Part shown: piece after piece, positions 19,756 through 31,056 of the stretch | How the letters are laid out: each line of letters begins with the position of its first letter | Numbering within the stretch: the first letter of the stretch is position 1 | Origin: Pedococcus cremeus | GTDB taxonomy: Bacteria; Actinomycetota; Actinomycetes; Actinomycetales; Dermatophilaceae | Length of the DNA: 64,000 nucleotides | Reading direction: 5' to 3' | NCBI RefSeq assembly: GCF_900111375.1 | Contig: NZ_FOHB01000009.1 | Location: 117,317-181,316, forward strand | Position numbers and translations under genes: made by a program | The notes under the pieces: model-generated | What the model saw: the letters and a program-made list of their open reading frames with translations, nothing else | What the model was told of the DNA's origin: nothing | Databases searched by the model: none

Positions 19756-20920
19756 GGCGTCCCCTTCCCCGGGCGCGGGCGACCTTGCGGCGCTTGGCCA
19801 CGTCGGTCAGCGTGCGGCGGACCCGCGGCTTGCGCTCGACGCGCACGCCCTCGTCGGCGGCCCGCAGCCCGCGCTCGACCAGCGACAGGAGCAGCCCCGT
19901 GACGACCTCGGGGTGCTCGAGCATGATGATGTGGCCCGCCTCGTTGATCACCACGTGCTCGGCGCCCGGCACGAGCCGGACGATCTCCTCGCTGTGGTCG
20001 GGCGGGGTCAGCAGGTCCTGGGTGCCGTTGACGACGAGCGTCTCGATGCCGTGGAACTGGGCCAGGGCGTCGCGCTTGTCGTGGAGGTCGATCGAGGGCA
20101 GGAAGTCCGACATCACGGTGAACGGCGTCCTGAAGATCATGTCGCCGGTGTAGCGGACCGCCGCGGGCGAGACCGGCGAGGCGAAGCTCCAGCGCTCGAC
20201 GATGAAGTCCTCGAGGTCGCGGCCGAGGTGGCGCACGCTGTTGAGCCACTCCTGCCGGGTGCCGAGCTGGTCGAGCAGCCGCGGCCCCAGGCGCCCGAGC
20301 GCCCGGCCGAGGAACTGGCCGAACCCCAGGGTCACCATGTTGCGGCCGCCGGCGCTGGTGGCCACGAAGGCCGCGGCGATGACCCGCTCGCGGATGAGGT
20401 CGGGGAACTGGTCGGCGAGCGCCATGACGGTCATGCCGCCCATGGAGTGCCCGACGAGCACCAGCCGGCCCTCGGGCACGACCTCGCTGATGACGCTGTG
20501 CAGGTCGCGGCCGAGCTGTTCGATGGTGCACGAGTCGCGCGACCCCCGCTCGGACTGCCCGTGGCTGCGCTGGTCCCACAGCACCACGCGGTAGCCGGCC
20601 TGGACGAGCGCACGACGCTGCAGGACCCACGCCTTGAGGCTGAGCGTGTAGCCGTGGCTGAAGACGATGGTGGGGTGGTCGGGGTGTGCGGCCGCCGGGT
20701 CGGGCTCGTCGACCTCGACGTGCAGCGGCACCCCGTCGGTGGCGACGACCACGAGCTCCTTGTCGGGCTTGTGGTCGTAGAGGCCCTCCGGTGTCAGGGT
20801 GAGCAGGGCCCTGCGGCGGGTCTTGGTCACCCGTTCGGCGGCGACCCCGGCGGCCGTCGCGGCACCGGCGGCCGCGAGGCCCAGCCCGAGGCCGAGCACG
20901 GTGTTCTGGCGGGGGCTCAT
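19742..20920 (-). CDS. alpha/beta hydrolase of unknown substrate
   Basis: A 392-residue hydrolase. An N-terminal hydrophobic stretch (GLGLGLAAAGAATAAGVAA, residues 10-28) looks like a membrane anchor. HGYTLSLKAW forms the oxyanion region, the nucleophile lies in LVGHSMGGMTV, and the C-terminal histidine lies in NEAGHIIMLEHP. The gene is inserted between alr and tsaE with four- and fourteen-base overlaps. I recall similar hydrolases in the same slot in other actinobacteria, so the position is probably old, but no link to t6A or D-alanine is known to me. Lipid or ester hydrolysis at the membrane is plausible. Confidence 0.85.
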   Translation of the reverse strand: MSPRQNTVLGLGLGLAAAGAATAAGVAAERVTKTRRRALLTLTPEGLYDHKPDKELVVVATDGVPLHVEVDEPDPAAAHPDHPTIVFSHGYTLSLKAWVLQRRALVQAGYRVVLWDQRSHGQSERGSRDSCTIEQLGRDLHSVISEVVPEGRLVLVGHSMGGMTVMALADQFPDLIRERVIAAAFVATSAGGRNMVTLGFGQFLGRALGRLGPRLLDQLGTRQEWLNSVRHLGRDLEDFIVERWSFASPVSPAAVRYTGDMIFRTPFTVMSDFLPSIDLHDKRDALAQFHGIETLVVNGTQDLLTPPDHSEEIVRLVPGAEHVVINEAGHIIMLEHPEVVTGLLLSLVERGLRAADEGVRVERKPRVRRTLTDVAKRRKVARARGRGRHEAP

Positions 20921-22113
20921 GCCGAGCCCTCCGCCGTCGAGCCTTCACCGAGGTAGACCCGCGGCACCCGGGCACCGACCCGGGTGACGATCTCGTAGTT
21001 GATGGTGCCGGTGGCAGCCGCCCAGTCCTGCGCGGTGGGCTCCCCCGCGGCGCCGCGTCCGAACAGCACCACCTCGTCGCCGGCGGCGCCGTCGTAGTCG
21101 GCCCCGAGGTCGAGCACGAACTGGTCCATGCACACCCGGCCGGCGATCGAGAGCCGCCGGCCGCCGGCCAGCGCCGGACCGACGCTGCTCGCGTTGCGGG
21201 GTATGCCGTCGGCGTACCCCATCGGCACCAGGCCCAGCAGGGTGTCGGCCGGGGTGGTGTACGTGTGGCCGTAGGAGATGCCCTGGCCGGCCGGGCACGG
21301 CTTGACCGACGACAGGTGCGCCACCAGGCGCATCGCCTCGCGCAGGCCGTAGTCCTCCGGGGCCCCGAGGTCCGGCACCGGCGAGAGCCCGTAGACGGCG
21401 AGGCCGGGGCGCACGAGGTCGTACTGCGCGGAGGGGTTCGTGAGGGTGGCCGCCGAGTTCGCCAGGTGGCGGACCTGCGGCTCGAGCCCGGCCCGGGCCA
21501 GGTCGGCCAGCACCTCGTCGAAGCGCTCCTGCTGGGCCCTCACCGTCGGGTGCTGCGGCGCGTCGGCGTAGGCGAAGTGCGAGAAGACGCCGACCAGGGT
21601 GAGCACTCCCTCCGCCTGCAGCGGGCCGATGGCGGCGGCGAGCGCGTCGAGCTCGTCGCCCCAGGCCCCGTTGCGGCCCAGCCCGGTGTCGACCTTGAGG
21701 TGGATCCGCGCGGTGGCCCCGAGCCGGCGGCCGGTGGTGGCGACGGCGTCGAGGGCCCACTGGGTCGAGACCGACAGGTCGATGCCGAGCTGCACGGCTT
21801 CGGTGAGGTCCTGGCCGGGGACGTGCAGCCAGCTCAGCACCGGCACGTCGATACCGGCGCGGCGCAGCTCCACCGCCTCCGGCAGCTGGGCGACGCCCAG
21901 CCAGGTGGCCCCGCCACGCAGGGCGGCGCGGGCTGCGGGCAGCAGGCCGTGCCCGTAGGCGTCGGCCTTCACCACCGCCATGACCTCGGCGCGCCCGGCC
22001 AGGTCGCGCAGGGTGGTCACGTTGTCGCTGATCGCGTCGAGGTCGACCTGCGCACAGGCTGGGAGCCCCGGCGGTGCCGGGACGATGGTGCTGGTCGGGG
22101 CGTCGGCGCTCAT
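20917..22113 (-). CDS. alr: alanine racemase
   Basis: PLP enzyme of 398 residues that converts L- to D-alanine for peptidoglycan. The PLP lysine lies in AVVKADAYGHG near residue 49, the catalytic tyrosine region in GISYGHTYTTP, and the C-terminal beta domain contains GRVCMDQFVLDLG. Start ATG at MSADAPTS; the first 25 residues are not conserved. It overlaps the hydrolase by four bases and follows nnr after 75 bases, within the cell-wall precursor run glmS-acpS-nnr-alr. Confidence 0.97.
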   Translation of the reverse strand: MSADAPTSTIVPAPPGLPACAQVDLDAISDNVTTLRDLAGRAEVMAVVKADAYGHGLLPAARAALRGGATWLGVAQLPEAVELRRAGIDVPVLSWLHVPGQDLTEAVQLGIDLSVSTQWALDAVATTGRRLGATARIHLKVDTGLGRNGAWGDELDALAAAIGPLQAEGVLTLVGVFSHFAYADAPQHPTVRAQQERFDEVLADLARAGLEPQVRHLANSAATLTNPSAQYDLVRPGLAVYGLSPVPDLGAPEDYGLREAMRLVAHLSSVKPCPAGQGISYGHTYTTPADTLLGLVPMGYADGIPRNASSVGPALAGGRRLSIAGRVCMDQFVLDLGADYDGAAGDEVVLFGRGAAGEPTAQDWAAATGTINYEIVTRVGARVPRVYLGEGSTAEGSA

Positions 22114-22188
22114 CGGACCCAGTTTGTCAGACCACCCGCAAGGTGCCGCGCCGGGTCGGCGGTGTCCCAGCGGTGTCGCGCCGGGGTC

Positions 22189-23658
22189 TCAGCGCGCGAG
22201 CAGCGCCGCGACGGTGCCCGGTATGCCGTGGGCGACGGCCAGCGCCCGCACCGGCCCGCCGGGGTTGGCGGCGTCGGCGGCCACCCCGTGCACGAGGGCG
22301 GCCAGGCTGCCCGCGTCGAGGGGGTCCAGGCCGGCGGCGAGCAGGGTGCCGGCCAGACCGGCCAGCACGTCGCCGGCGCCCGCCGTGGCGAGCCAGGCCG
22401 GGGCGTCGTTCTGCGAGCGCACCGCCAGGCCGCTCGACGTCGGCGGCACCACGAGGGTCGTGGCGCCCTTGAGCAGCACGGTCGCCCCGGTGGCGTCGGC
22501 CGCCTCTCGGGCGTGGTCGACGGGGGCGGCCTGCACCTGGTCGCGGGTGACCTCGCGCTCGGTGAGCCGCGTGAGCAGCCGCGCCAGCTCTCCCGCGTGC
22601 GGAGTGAGCAGGGTCGGGGCCATCCGCCGCCCCCAGACCAGGTCGAGCCCGCCCGCGTCGACCAGCACGGGCAGGTCGGAGGCGAGCGCCCGGGCTGCCA
22701 CATCCAGCTGTCGCTCGCCCGACTCCCCGGTGGCCTCGGCGTCCAGACCGGGGCCGACCACCCAGGCCTGCACCCGGCCCTCACCGGTCACCGCCTCCGG
22801 CACCGTCGCACGCACCAGCCCGGTGGGCGTGGGCGGCCCGACGTAGCGGACCATGCCCACCCCGCTGCACACCGCCGCGGTGCAGCAGAGGATGGCCGCC
22901 CCGGTGTACTGCTCTCCCCCGGCCACGACGCCGAGCACGCCGCGGGAGTACTTGTCGTCGCCCGCGGTCGGCACCGGCCACAGGCGCGCCACGTCGTCGC
23001 GGGTGACCCGCTGCACGGCGGCCGGCGCGTCGACGTCGAGGCCGATGTCGACGACGGTCAGCCGTCCGACCGCGGGCTCGGTCGCGGGCAGCAGGTGCAC
23101 CGGCTTGACCACGCCGAACGTCACCGTCTCGTCGGCGAACACCGCGTCGGGCACGGCCGCCACACCGGCGGGGTCCTGCCCCGACGGCAGGTCGACCGCG
23201 AGCACGTAGGCGTCGTCGGGCACCGCGTCGACCCACGGCTGGGCCGGCTCAGGCAGCCCGGGCCGGCCGCCGATGCCGAGCACGCCGTCGACCACGAGGT
23301 CGGCCTCGCCCAGCAGGGCCCGCCAGTCCTCGCCTTCGTCCTGCCCCGGGCCGACCACGATGACCCCGGCCTCCCGGGCGGCCGCCAGGCCGCCCTCGTG
23401 CACCGGCCAGCCGGCCCGAACCACCGCGACGGCGAACCCGTGCTCGGCGAGCTGCGCCGCGGCATACAGCGCGTCACCGCCGTTGTTGCCGGGACCGACG
23501 AGCGCGACCACGCGGCTGCCGCCGCTCTCCTGGAGGCGGGCTGCGGCCACCTCGGCGAGGCCGGTGGCCGCGCGGGCCATCAGCTCACCTTCGGGGAGCG
23601 TCTCCATCAGGGCGGCCTCAGCCGCCCGCACGTCGTCGGCGCTCCAGGCCTCGATCAC
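22189..23658 (-). CDS. nnr: bifunctional NAD(P)HX epimerase/dehydratase
   Basis: Repairs hydrated NAD(P)H. It has 489 residues in two domains: the N-terminal epimerase (YjeF_N, about 1-215, with VALVGPGNNGGDALYAA) and the C-terminal ADP-dependent dehydratase (about 230-489, with TPHAGELARLL and WLATAGAGDVLAGLAGTLLA). The GTG start (VIEAWSADD) is supported by GAGGAG ten bases upstream; longer frames extend without similarity. It sits 13 bases after acpS. Confidence 0.95.
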   Translation of the reverse strand: MIEAWSADDVRAAEAALMETLPEGELMARAATGLAEVAAARLQESGGSRVVALVGPGNNGGDALYAAAQLAEHGFAVAVVRAGWPVHEGGLAAAREAGVIVVGPGQDEGEDWRALLGEADLVVDGVLGIGGRPGLPEPAQPWVDAVPDDAYVLAVDLPSGQDPAGVAAVPDAVFADETVTFGVVKPVHLLPATEPAVGRLTVVDIGLDVDAPAAVQRVTRDDVARLWPVPTAGDDKYSRGVLGVVAGGEQYTGAAILCCTAAVCSGVGMVRYVGPPTPTGLVRATVPEAVTGEGRVQAWVVGPGLDAEATGESGERQLDVAARALASDLPVLVDAGGLDLVWGRRMAPTLLTPHAGELARLLTRLTEREVTRDQVQAAPVDHAREAADATGATVLLKGATTLVVPPTSSGLAVRSQNDAPAWLATAGAGDVLAGLAGTLLAAGLDPLDAGSLAALVHGVAADAANPGGPVRALAVAHGIPGTVAALLAR

Positions 23659-23671
23659 GTCTTGCTCCTCC

Positions 23672-24018
23672 TCAGCCCTCGGCGACGACCACGGCCGACG
23701 CGATGCCGGCATCGTGCGACAGCGACACGTGCAGGGCGTGCACGCCCAGCGCCTCGGCCCGCGCCGCGACGGTGCCCGTCACCTGCAGGTGCGGGCGACC
23801 GTCCTCGCCACGGTGGACCGTGCAGTCGTGCCACTGGAGGCCGACCGGCGCGCCGAGCGCCTTGGCCAGGGCCTCCTTGGCCGCGAACCGTGCGGCCAGG
23901 GAGTTGAGCACCAGCTCGCGCTCGGTCTCGGTGAACAGGCGTTCCCGCAGGCTCGGGGTGCGCTCCAGGGTCTGCCCGAAGCGCTCGACGTCGACGACGT
24001 CGATCCCGACCCCGATGA

Positions 24019-24022
<4 letters not shown>
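23672..24022 (-). CDS. acpS: holo-[acyl-carrier-protein] synthase
   Basis: Attaches 4'-phosphopantetheine to acyl carrier protein. It is 116 residues, the usual AcpS length. The metal-binding [13 protein letters not shown] at the start and [13 protein letters not shown] near residue 65 are diagnostic. GTG start overlaps the glmS stop by four bases. Confidence 0.96.
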
Positions 24023-25878
<1,856 letters not shown>

Positions 25879-25963
25879 GGGCGCCAGCCTAATGGCACCC
25901 GGGGCGACACCCGCCCCACGGCACGGGCCGCCGCGTCTGCGCCGCGTGGGGCGGTGGGCAAGA

Positions 25964-26932
25964 ATGGCGCGTGTGACGCATCCCGCCGGCACCGCGACCA
26001 TGCCCTCGCCGTACGTCGAGCTCGACCGTGCCGCCTGGGCCCGCCTGCGCCGGAACCACCCGCTCAGCCTGTCCGCCGACGACGTCGCCCGCCTGCAGGG
26101 CCTCGGCGACCGCATCGACCTCAGCGAGGTCGAGGAGGTCTACCTGCCCCTCTCGCGGCTGCTCAACTTCTACGTCGGCGCGACCGCGGGCCTTCACCGC
26201 ATCACCAGCGACTTCCTCGGCGAGAGCCCGGCCAAGACGCCGTTCATCATCGGCGTCGCCGGCTCGGTCGCGGTCGGCAAGTCGACGACGGCCCGCATCC
26301 TGGCCGAGCTGCTGCGCCGCTGGGCGGGCACGCCCCGGGTCGACCTGATCACCACCGACGGCTTCCTCTACCCCAACGCCGAGCTCGAGCGGCGCGAGCT
26401 GCTGCAGCGCAAGGGCTTCCCCGAGTCGTACAACCGCCGGGCGCTGCTCCGGTTCGTGGCCGAGGTCAAGGCGGGGCGGGCCGAGGTGTCGGCACCGGTG
26501 TACTCGCACCTCACCTACGACATCGTGCCCGGCGAGCGCACCGTCATCCGCCAGCCCGACGTGCTCATCGTCGAGGGCCTCAACGTGCTGCAGGCCCCCC
26601 GCGTGCAGCCCGACGGCCGCACCGGCCTCGCGGTCAGCGACTTCTTCGACTTCTCCGTCTACGTCGACGCCCGCACCCCCGACATCAAGGGTTGGTACGT
26701 CGACCGGTTCCTGCGCCTCCGCGAGACCGCGTTCGCCGACCCCCACTCCTACTTCCACCGGTATGCCGCGCTCTCCGACGAGGAGGCGCGCGCCACCGCG
26801 GCGGACATCTGGGAGCGCATCAACGAGCCCAACCTGCGCGAGAACGTCCTGCCCACGCGGGGCCGGGCCACGCTGGTGCTCGGCAAGGGCGAGGACCACA
26901 GCGTGCGCCGGGTGCGCCTGCGCAAGCTCTGA
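25964..26932 (+). CDS. coaA: type I pantothenate kinase
   Basis: Phosphorylates pantothenate in the first step of coenzyme A synthesis. The P-loop [15 protein letters not shown] is intact; [21 protein letters not shown] and VEGLNVLQ are CoaA hallmarks. The start is uncertain: ATG here has GGTGGG five bases upstream, GTG lies three codons on, and an ATG at 26000 begins the conserved part ([10 protein letters not shown]). It is divergent from glmS and followed after 37 bases by fumC. Confidence 0.95.
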   Translation: MARVTHPAGTATMPSPYVELDRAAWARLRRNHPLSLSADDVARLQGLGDRIDLSEVEEVYLPLSRLLNFYVGATAGLHRITSDFLGESPAKTPFIIGVAGSVAVGKSTTARILAELLRRWAGTPRVDLITTDGFLYPNAELERRELLQRKGFPESYNRRALLRFVAEVKAGRAEVSAPVYSHLTYDIVPGERTVIRQPDVLIVEGLNVLQAPRVQPDGRTGLAVSDFFDFSVYVDARTPDIKGWYVDRFLRLRETAFADPHSYFHRYAALSDEEARATAADIWERINEPNLRENVLPTRGRATLVLGKGEDHSVRRVRLRKL

Positions 26933-26946
26933 CCGGGCGACCCTTC

Positions 26947-26970
26947 TGCCCCCAGAGCATCATGGGGGCA
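26947..26970 (+). promoter_or_regulatory. hairpin abutting the fumC start
   Basis: TGCCCCCA (26947-26954) and TGGGGGCA (26963-26970) form a perfect 8-bp inverted repeat with an 8-nt loop. The downstream arm contains the only G-run that could serve as ribosome-binding site and the first base of the ATG, so the fold would block initiation. Confidence 0.45.
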
Positions 26971-28403
26971 TGAGCGAGCAGGAGACGACGACCCCGACCG
27001 CGGCCTCCACCGAGCCCGCGACCCGCACCGAGCACGACTCGATGGGTGAGGTTCAGGTGCCCGCCGACGCCCTCTGGGGCGCCCAGACGGCCCGGGCGGT
27101 CGACAACTTCCCGATCTCGTTCCAGCCGGTGCCACCCGGGGTCGTGCACGCCCTCGCCCTGCTCAAGGGGGCCGCGGCCGAGGTCAACGCCGAGCTCGGC
27201 GTGCTCGACCGCGAGCGCGCCGACGCCATCGTGGCCGCTGCGCGCGAGGTGGCCGACGGCCGCCACGACGACCAGTTCCCCGTCGACGTGTTCCAGACCG
27301 GCTCGGGCACCTCCACCAACATGAACGCCAACGAGGTCATCGGCCGGCTCGCCCACCTGGCCACCGGGCTGGCGGTGCACCCCAACGACCACGTCAACTA
27401 CGGGCAGTCGAGCAACGACACCTTCCCCAGCGCCCTGCGCATCGCCGCCACGCTGGCCGTCCGCCAGCAGCTGGCACCCGCCCTGGTGCGGCTGGCCGAG
27501 TCGCTCGCCGCCAAGGAGCAGGAGCTGGCCGACGTCGTGAAGTCGGGACGGACGCACCTCATGGACGCCGTGCCGGTCACGCTGGGCCAGGAGTTCGGCG
27601 GCTACCGACGGCAGGTCGAGCTCGGGCTCCAGCGCGTCATGGTCGCCGCCCAGGCCACGGCGGAGCTGCCACTGGGTGGCACCGCGGCAGGCACCGGCAT
27701 CAACGCCGCGCCGGGGTTCGCCGAGCGCGTCATTGCCCTGGTCAGCGAGCGCACCGGCGTGGAGTTCCGCGAGGCGGAGAACCACTTCGAGGCCCAGTCG
27801 GCGCAGGACGCCGTGGTCGAGCTCAGCGGGGCGCTGAAGGTGGTGGCCGTCAGCCTGACCAAGATCTGCAACGACCTGCGGTGGATGTCGTCGGGCCCGC
27901 GAGCGGGCCTGGGCGAGATCCGGCTGCCCGACCTGCAGCCCGGCTCGAGCATCATGCCCGGCAAGGTCAACCCGGTGGTCTGCGAGGCGACCCTCATGGC
28001 CTGCGCCCAGGTCATCGGCAACGACGTCACCATCACGACGGCCGGCGCGGCGGGCAGCTTCGAGCTCAACGTGATGCTGCCGGTCATGGCCAAGAACGTG
28101 CTGGAGTCGACCCGCCTGCTCAGCGCCACCAGCCGGCTGCTGGCCGACCGCTGCGTCGACGGCATCGAGGCCGACGTGGAGCGCTGCCGCGAGCTCGCCG
28201 AGGGGTCACCCTCGATCGTCACCCCGCTGAACCGCTACATCGGCTACGAGGCGGCCGCCGCCGTGGCCAAGCAGTCGGTCAAGGAACGTCGCTCGATCCG
28301 GGAGGTCGTGCTCGAGCGCGGCCACGTGGCCTCGGGCGAGCTCACCGAGCAGCAGCTCGACGAGGCACTCGACGTGCTGGGGATGACGCGCCCGGGAGGA
28401 TGA
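26970..28403 (+). CDS. fumC: class II fumarate hydratase
   Basis: TCA-cycle interconversion of fumarate and malate, 477 residues. [51 protein letters not shown] and the family signature [11 protein letters not shown] are all present. The start is ATG at MSEQETTT; 20 poorly conserved residues precede the fold. A perfect hairpin overlaps its initiation region. In M. tuberculosis fumC also lies close to coaA and phoH2. Confidence 0.97.
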   Translation: MSEQETTTPTAASTEPATRTEHDSMGEVQVPADALWGAQTARAVDNFPISFQPVPPGVVHALALLKGAAAEVNAELGVLDRERADAIVAAAREVADGRHDDQFPVDVFQTGSGTSTNMNANEVIGRLAHLATGLAVHPNDHVNYGQSSNDTFPSALRIAATLAVRQQLAPALVRLAESLAAKEQELADVVKSGRTHLMDAVPVTLGQEFGGYRRQVELGLQRVMVAAQATAELPLGGTAAGTGINAAPGFAERVIALVSERTGVEFREAENHFEAQSAQDAVVELSGALKVVAVSLTKICNDLRWMSSGPRAGLGEIRLPDLQPGSSIMPGKVNPVVCEATLMACAQVIGNDVTITTAGAAGSFELNVMLPVMAKNVLESTRLLSATSRLLADRCVDGIEADVERCRELAEGSPSIVTPLNRYIGYEAAAAVAKQSVKERRSIREVVLERGHVASGELTEQQLDEALDVLGMTRPGG

Positions 28404-28412
28404 GCGTCCCGC

Positions 28413-29180
28413 TCAGTACCAGTGCGGCGACTTGCTCTGCCAGAACGCCCAGGCGTTGCAGGGGCTGCCGTACGAGCTCTTGATGTAGCCCAGGCCCCAC
28501 TTGATCTGGGTGGCCGGGTTGTCGCGCCAGTCGGGCCCGGCGCTGGCCATCTTGGAGGCGGGCAGCGCCTGGGCGATGCCGTAGGCCCCCGACGAGGAGT
28601 TGGTGGCCTTGTAGTTCCAGTTGCTCTCGCCGATCCAGAGGCTGTTCAGGCAGCCGAACTGGCCATCACCCCAGCCGTAGTCGGCCATGAGCAGGCGGGC
28701 CACCGCCTTGGGGTCCTCCTGGGCGCGGGCGAGGATGGCCTGGCGCTTCTCCTCCAGCGCGGCGCGCTGCTTGGCTCGGGCGGCCTGGTCGGCAGCCTCC
28801 TGCCGGACCTTGGCGGCCGCAGCAGCGGCGACCACGGCGTCGCGCCGGTTCTTCTCCTGCGCGGCGGCCATGCTCACGTTCGCCTCGTTGCGGGCGCTGG
28901 CGAGGCGGGCGTCGTTCTCGATCTGGGTGTTGGCCAGCTCGTTGGCCTGCTCGACGGCCTCGGAGGAGACGGTGTACCCGGCGTGCCCGGCGTCGGCGCC
29001 CTTCGCCTGGTAGCCGGCCGCCGTGGTGGCCACGACGGCGAGCGCGAAGCCCGCGGTGAGGGCGGGACGGCCGACCGCCTTGGCGACGACGACCCCCTTG
29101 GTGCTGCCAGGGCCACCGTGGCGTCCTGCGCCTCCGGTGCTGTGGGCAGCGCGGTGCCGACCCTCGTAGGGCTTGCTCAT
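28413..29180 (-). CDS. secreted lytic transglycosylase-like protein
   Basis: A 255-residue exported wall enzyme. It has an N-terminal basic and hydrophobic signal region (residues about 30-60), a long alanine- and charge-rich coiled coil at about 75-165 with many Glu/Arg/Ala repeats, and a C-terminal lysozyme-like domain. In the latter, SLWIGESNWNYKATNSS carries the expected catalytic Glu and GAYGIAQALPASKM the downstream motif, close to the Rpf/SLT-like domains of actinobacteria. It should cleave glycan strands outside the membrane. ATG at MSKPYEGRH has GGAGG nine bases before it; upstream in-frame starts lack one. A hairpin and an 11-bp tandem repeat lie in its leader. Convergent with fumC. 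Confidence 0.85.
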   Translation of the reverse strand: MSKPYEGRHRAAHSTGGAGRHGGPGSTKGVVVAKAVGRPALTAGFALAVVATTAAGYQAKGADAGHAGYTVSSEAVEQANELANTQIENDARLASARNEANVSMAAAQEKNRRDAVVAAAAAAKVRQEAADQAARAKQRAALEEKRQAILARAQEDPKAVARLLMADYGWGDGQFGCLNSLWIGESNWNYKATNSSSGAYGIAQALPASKMASAGPDWRDNPATQIKWGLGYIKSSYGSPCNAWAFWQSKSPHWY

Positions 29181-29188
29181 TCCAGGTT

Positions 29189-29244
29189 CCTCCAACGCAG
29201 AGGCCACCATGGGAGGTGGCCTCAGTTGCCGTGCAGTTGCCGTG
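29189..29244 (-). promoter_or_regulatory. leader of the transglycosylase gene: hairpin and tandem repeat
   Basis: GAGGCCACC (29200-29208) pairs perfectly with GGTGGCCTC (29215-29223). The ribosome-binding site GGAGG is at 29189-29193 on the minus strand, directly downstream. A perfect tandem 11-mer, CAGTTGCCGTG, fills 29223-29244. This looks like an untranslated control region, but I could not match it to a known riboswitch. Confidence 0.4.
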
Positions 29245-29344
29245 CGAACACCACCCCCATCACCCGGAGTGACTAGGCGGCGCGTTACGAAACCGAGATG
29301 TTAGCGCATCCAATGCGGGAGAAAAGGGACACTCCAGCGGACGA

Positions 29345-29380
29345 GCACGGCCGGGTGCGCGTCGTCACACCCGGCCGTGC
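29345..29380. terminator. terminator of phoH2
   Basis: GCACGGCCGGGTG (29345-29357) pairs perfectly with CACCCGGCCGTGC (29368-29380), a 13-bp stem with a 10-nt loop, 20 bases after the phoH2 stop. A perfect palindrome AGGACTAGTCCT (29386-29397) lies between them. Confidence 0.8.
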
Positions 29381-29399
29381 CCGAAAGGACTAGTCCTGA

Positions 29400-30773
29400 C
29401 TAGACCTCCAGGCCCTCGAGCAGGTCGGTGACCAGGGCCGCGATGGGGCTGCGCTCACTGCGGGTGAGGGTCACGTGGGCGAACAGCGGGTGCCCCTTGA
29501 GCGCCTCGATGACGGCCGCCACGCCGTCGTGCCGCCCGACGCGGAGGTTGTCGCGCTGGGCGACGTCGTGGGTGAGCACGACCTTGGAGTTCTGCCCGAT
29601 CCGCGAGAGGACGGTGAGCAGGACGTTGCGCTCGAGCGACTGGGCCTCGTCGACGATGACGAACGCGTCGTGCAGCGACCGGCCACGGATGTGGGTCAGC
29701 GGGAGCACCTCGAGCATCCCGCGGTCCATGATCTCCTCGACCACCTCGTTGGACACCAGCGCCCCGAGGGTGTCGAAGACGGCCTGGGCCCAGGGGCCCA
29801 TCTTCTCCGCCTCGCTGCCCGGGAGGTACCCGAGCTCCTGGCCGCCCACGGCATACAGGGGCCGGAAGACGACCACCTTGCGCTGCTGTCGACGTTCCAT
29901 GACCGCCTCGAGCCCGGCGCACAGCGCCAGCGCGCTCTTGCCGGTGCCCGCCCGGCCGCCGAGGCTGACGATGCCCACGTCAGGGTCGAGCAGGAGGTCG
30001 AGGGCGATCCGCTGCTCGGCGCTGCGGCCGTGCAGGCCGAAGGCGTCGCGGTCGCCGCGGACGAGCCGCACCTGCTTGTCGGCGCCCACGCGACCCAGGC
30101 CGCTCCCCCGCGGCGAGAGCATCACCAGGCCGGTGTGGCACGGCATCTCGGCCGCCTGCGCGTGCTCGAGCCGGCCGTGCTCGTAGAGGGAGTCCATCTC
30201 CTCCACGGTGACGTCGAGCTCGGCCAGGCCGGTCCAGCCGCTGTCGACGGCGAGCTCCGCGCGGTACTCCTCGGCGGTGAGGCCGACGGCCGACGCCTTG
30301 ACCCGCATCGGCAGGTCCTTGCTGACGATGGTGACGTCGCGGCCCTCGTTGGCGAGGTTCTTGGCCACCGACAGGATCCGGGTGTCGTTGTCCCCGAGCC
30401 GGAAGCCGGCGGGCAGGCACGTCGGGTCGGTGTGGTTGAGCTCGACCCGCAGCGTGCCGCCGTCTTCCCCGACGGCGACCGGTGCGTCGAGCCGGCCCTC
30501 CTTGATGCGCAGGTCGTCGAGCATGCGCAGGGCTGTGCGGGCGAAGTAGCCGAGCTCCGGGTGGTGCCGCTTGGCCTCCAGCTCGGTGACCACCACGACC
30601 GGCAGCACGACCTCGTGCTCGGCGAAGCGGAGCATCGCGCGGGGGTCCGAGAGCAGCACCGAGGTGTCGAGGACGAAGGTCCGGTATGCCGGGGGCTCAC
30701 CCCTGCGGGGCGCCCGGGCTGCCGTGGGCGACGTGCTGCGCGTGGTGGTCTTGCCACTCGATGTCGAGGCCAT
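29400..30773 (-). CDS. phoH2: PhoH2: PIN domain fused to PhoH helicase/ATPase
   Basis: A 457-residue RNA-processing protein. The N-terminal PIN ribonuclease domain (about 30-160) shows acidic active-site residues in [13 protein letters not shown] and [10 protein letters not shown]. The C-terminal PhoH ATPase domain (about 230-457) has Walker [16 protein letters not shown] and Walker [14 protein letters not shown]. Mycobacterial PhoH2 is an ATP-dependent RNA unwinding ribonuclease. The first 25 residues are low complexity. It stands alone, with a terminator behind it and 283 bases upstream that I could not assign. Confidence 0.94.
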   Translation of the reverse strand: MASTSSGKTTTRSTSPTAARAPRRGEPPAYRTFVLDTSVLLSDPRAMLRFAEHEVVLPVVVVTELEAKRHHPELGYFARTALRMLDDLRIKEGRLDAPVAVGEDGGTLRVELNHTDPTCLPAGFRLGDNDTRILSVAKNLANEGRDVTIVSKDLPMRVKASAVGLTAEEYRAELAVDSGWTGLAELDVTVEEMDSLYEHGRLEHAQAAEMPCHTGLVMLSPRGSGLGRVGADKQVRLVRGDRDAFGLHGRSAEQRIALDLLLDPDVGIVSLGGRAGTGKSALALCAGLEAVMERRQQRKVVVFRPLYAVGGQELGYLPGSEAEKMGPWAQAVFDTLGALVSNEVVEEIMDRGMLEVLPLTHIRGRSLHDAFVIVDEAQSLERNVLLTVLSRIGQNSKVVLTHDVAQRDNLRVGRHDGVAAVIEALKGHPLFAHVTLTRSERSPIAALVTDLLEGLEV

Positions 30774-31056
30774 CTCACTCCATCTGGCACAACGCGCTCC
30801 CCGGCGCGGTGCGCCTACTCGCGAACGAGGTGCCGGGACCGGGCCATCGCGGTGCGGTGGAGCCGGTGCCGGCCCTCCGCTCGGAGCTCGTCTCGCTCCA
30901 TGTGATGGGCCTCCCGAACGCGGAACGGGTGCTCCACGTCACAGCCGACGCTAGAGCCAGAGGGCCCCTCCGCGGCGTCACGACGTGCGGTGTGTCGCCG
31001 CGACATCGCTGAAGTTCACCCGAACGAGGGAGGCCGTTCAGGCGGGCGTGACCTGC

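Noticed and set aside
22118..22140. TTTGTCAGACC upstream of alr as a further PafBC-type promoter
   Set aside because: It points away from alr, and the position eight bases on reads AGGTGC, which is not TANNNT.
30774..31056. Possible small gene between phoH2 and the isoprenyl synthase
   Set aside because: Open frames exist on both strands but none has a ribosome-binding site, plausible composition or family match.
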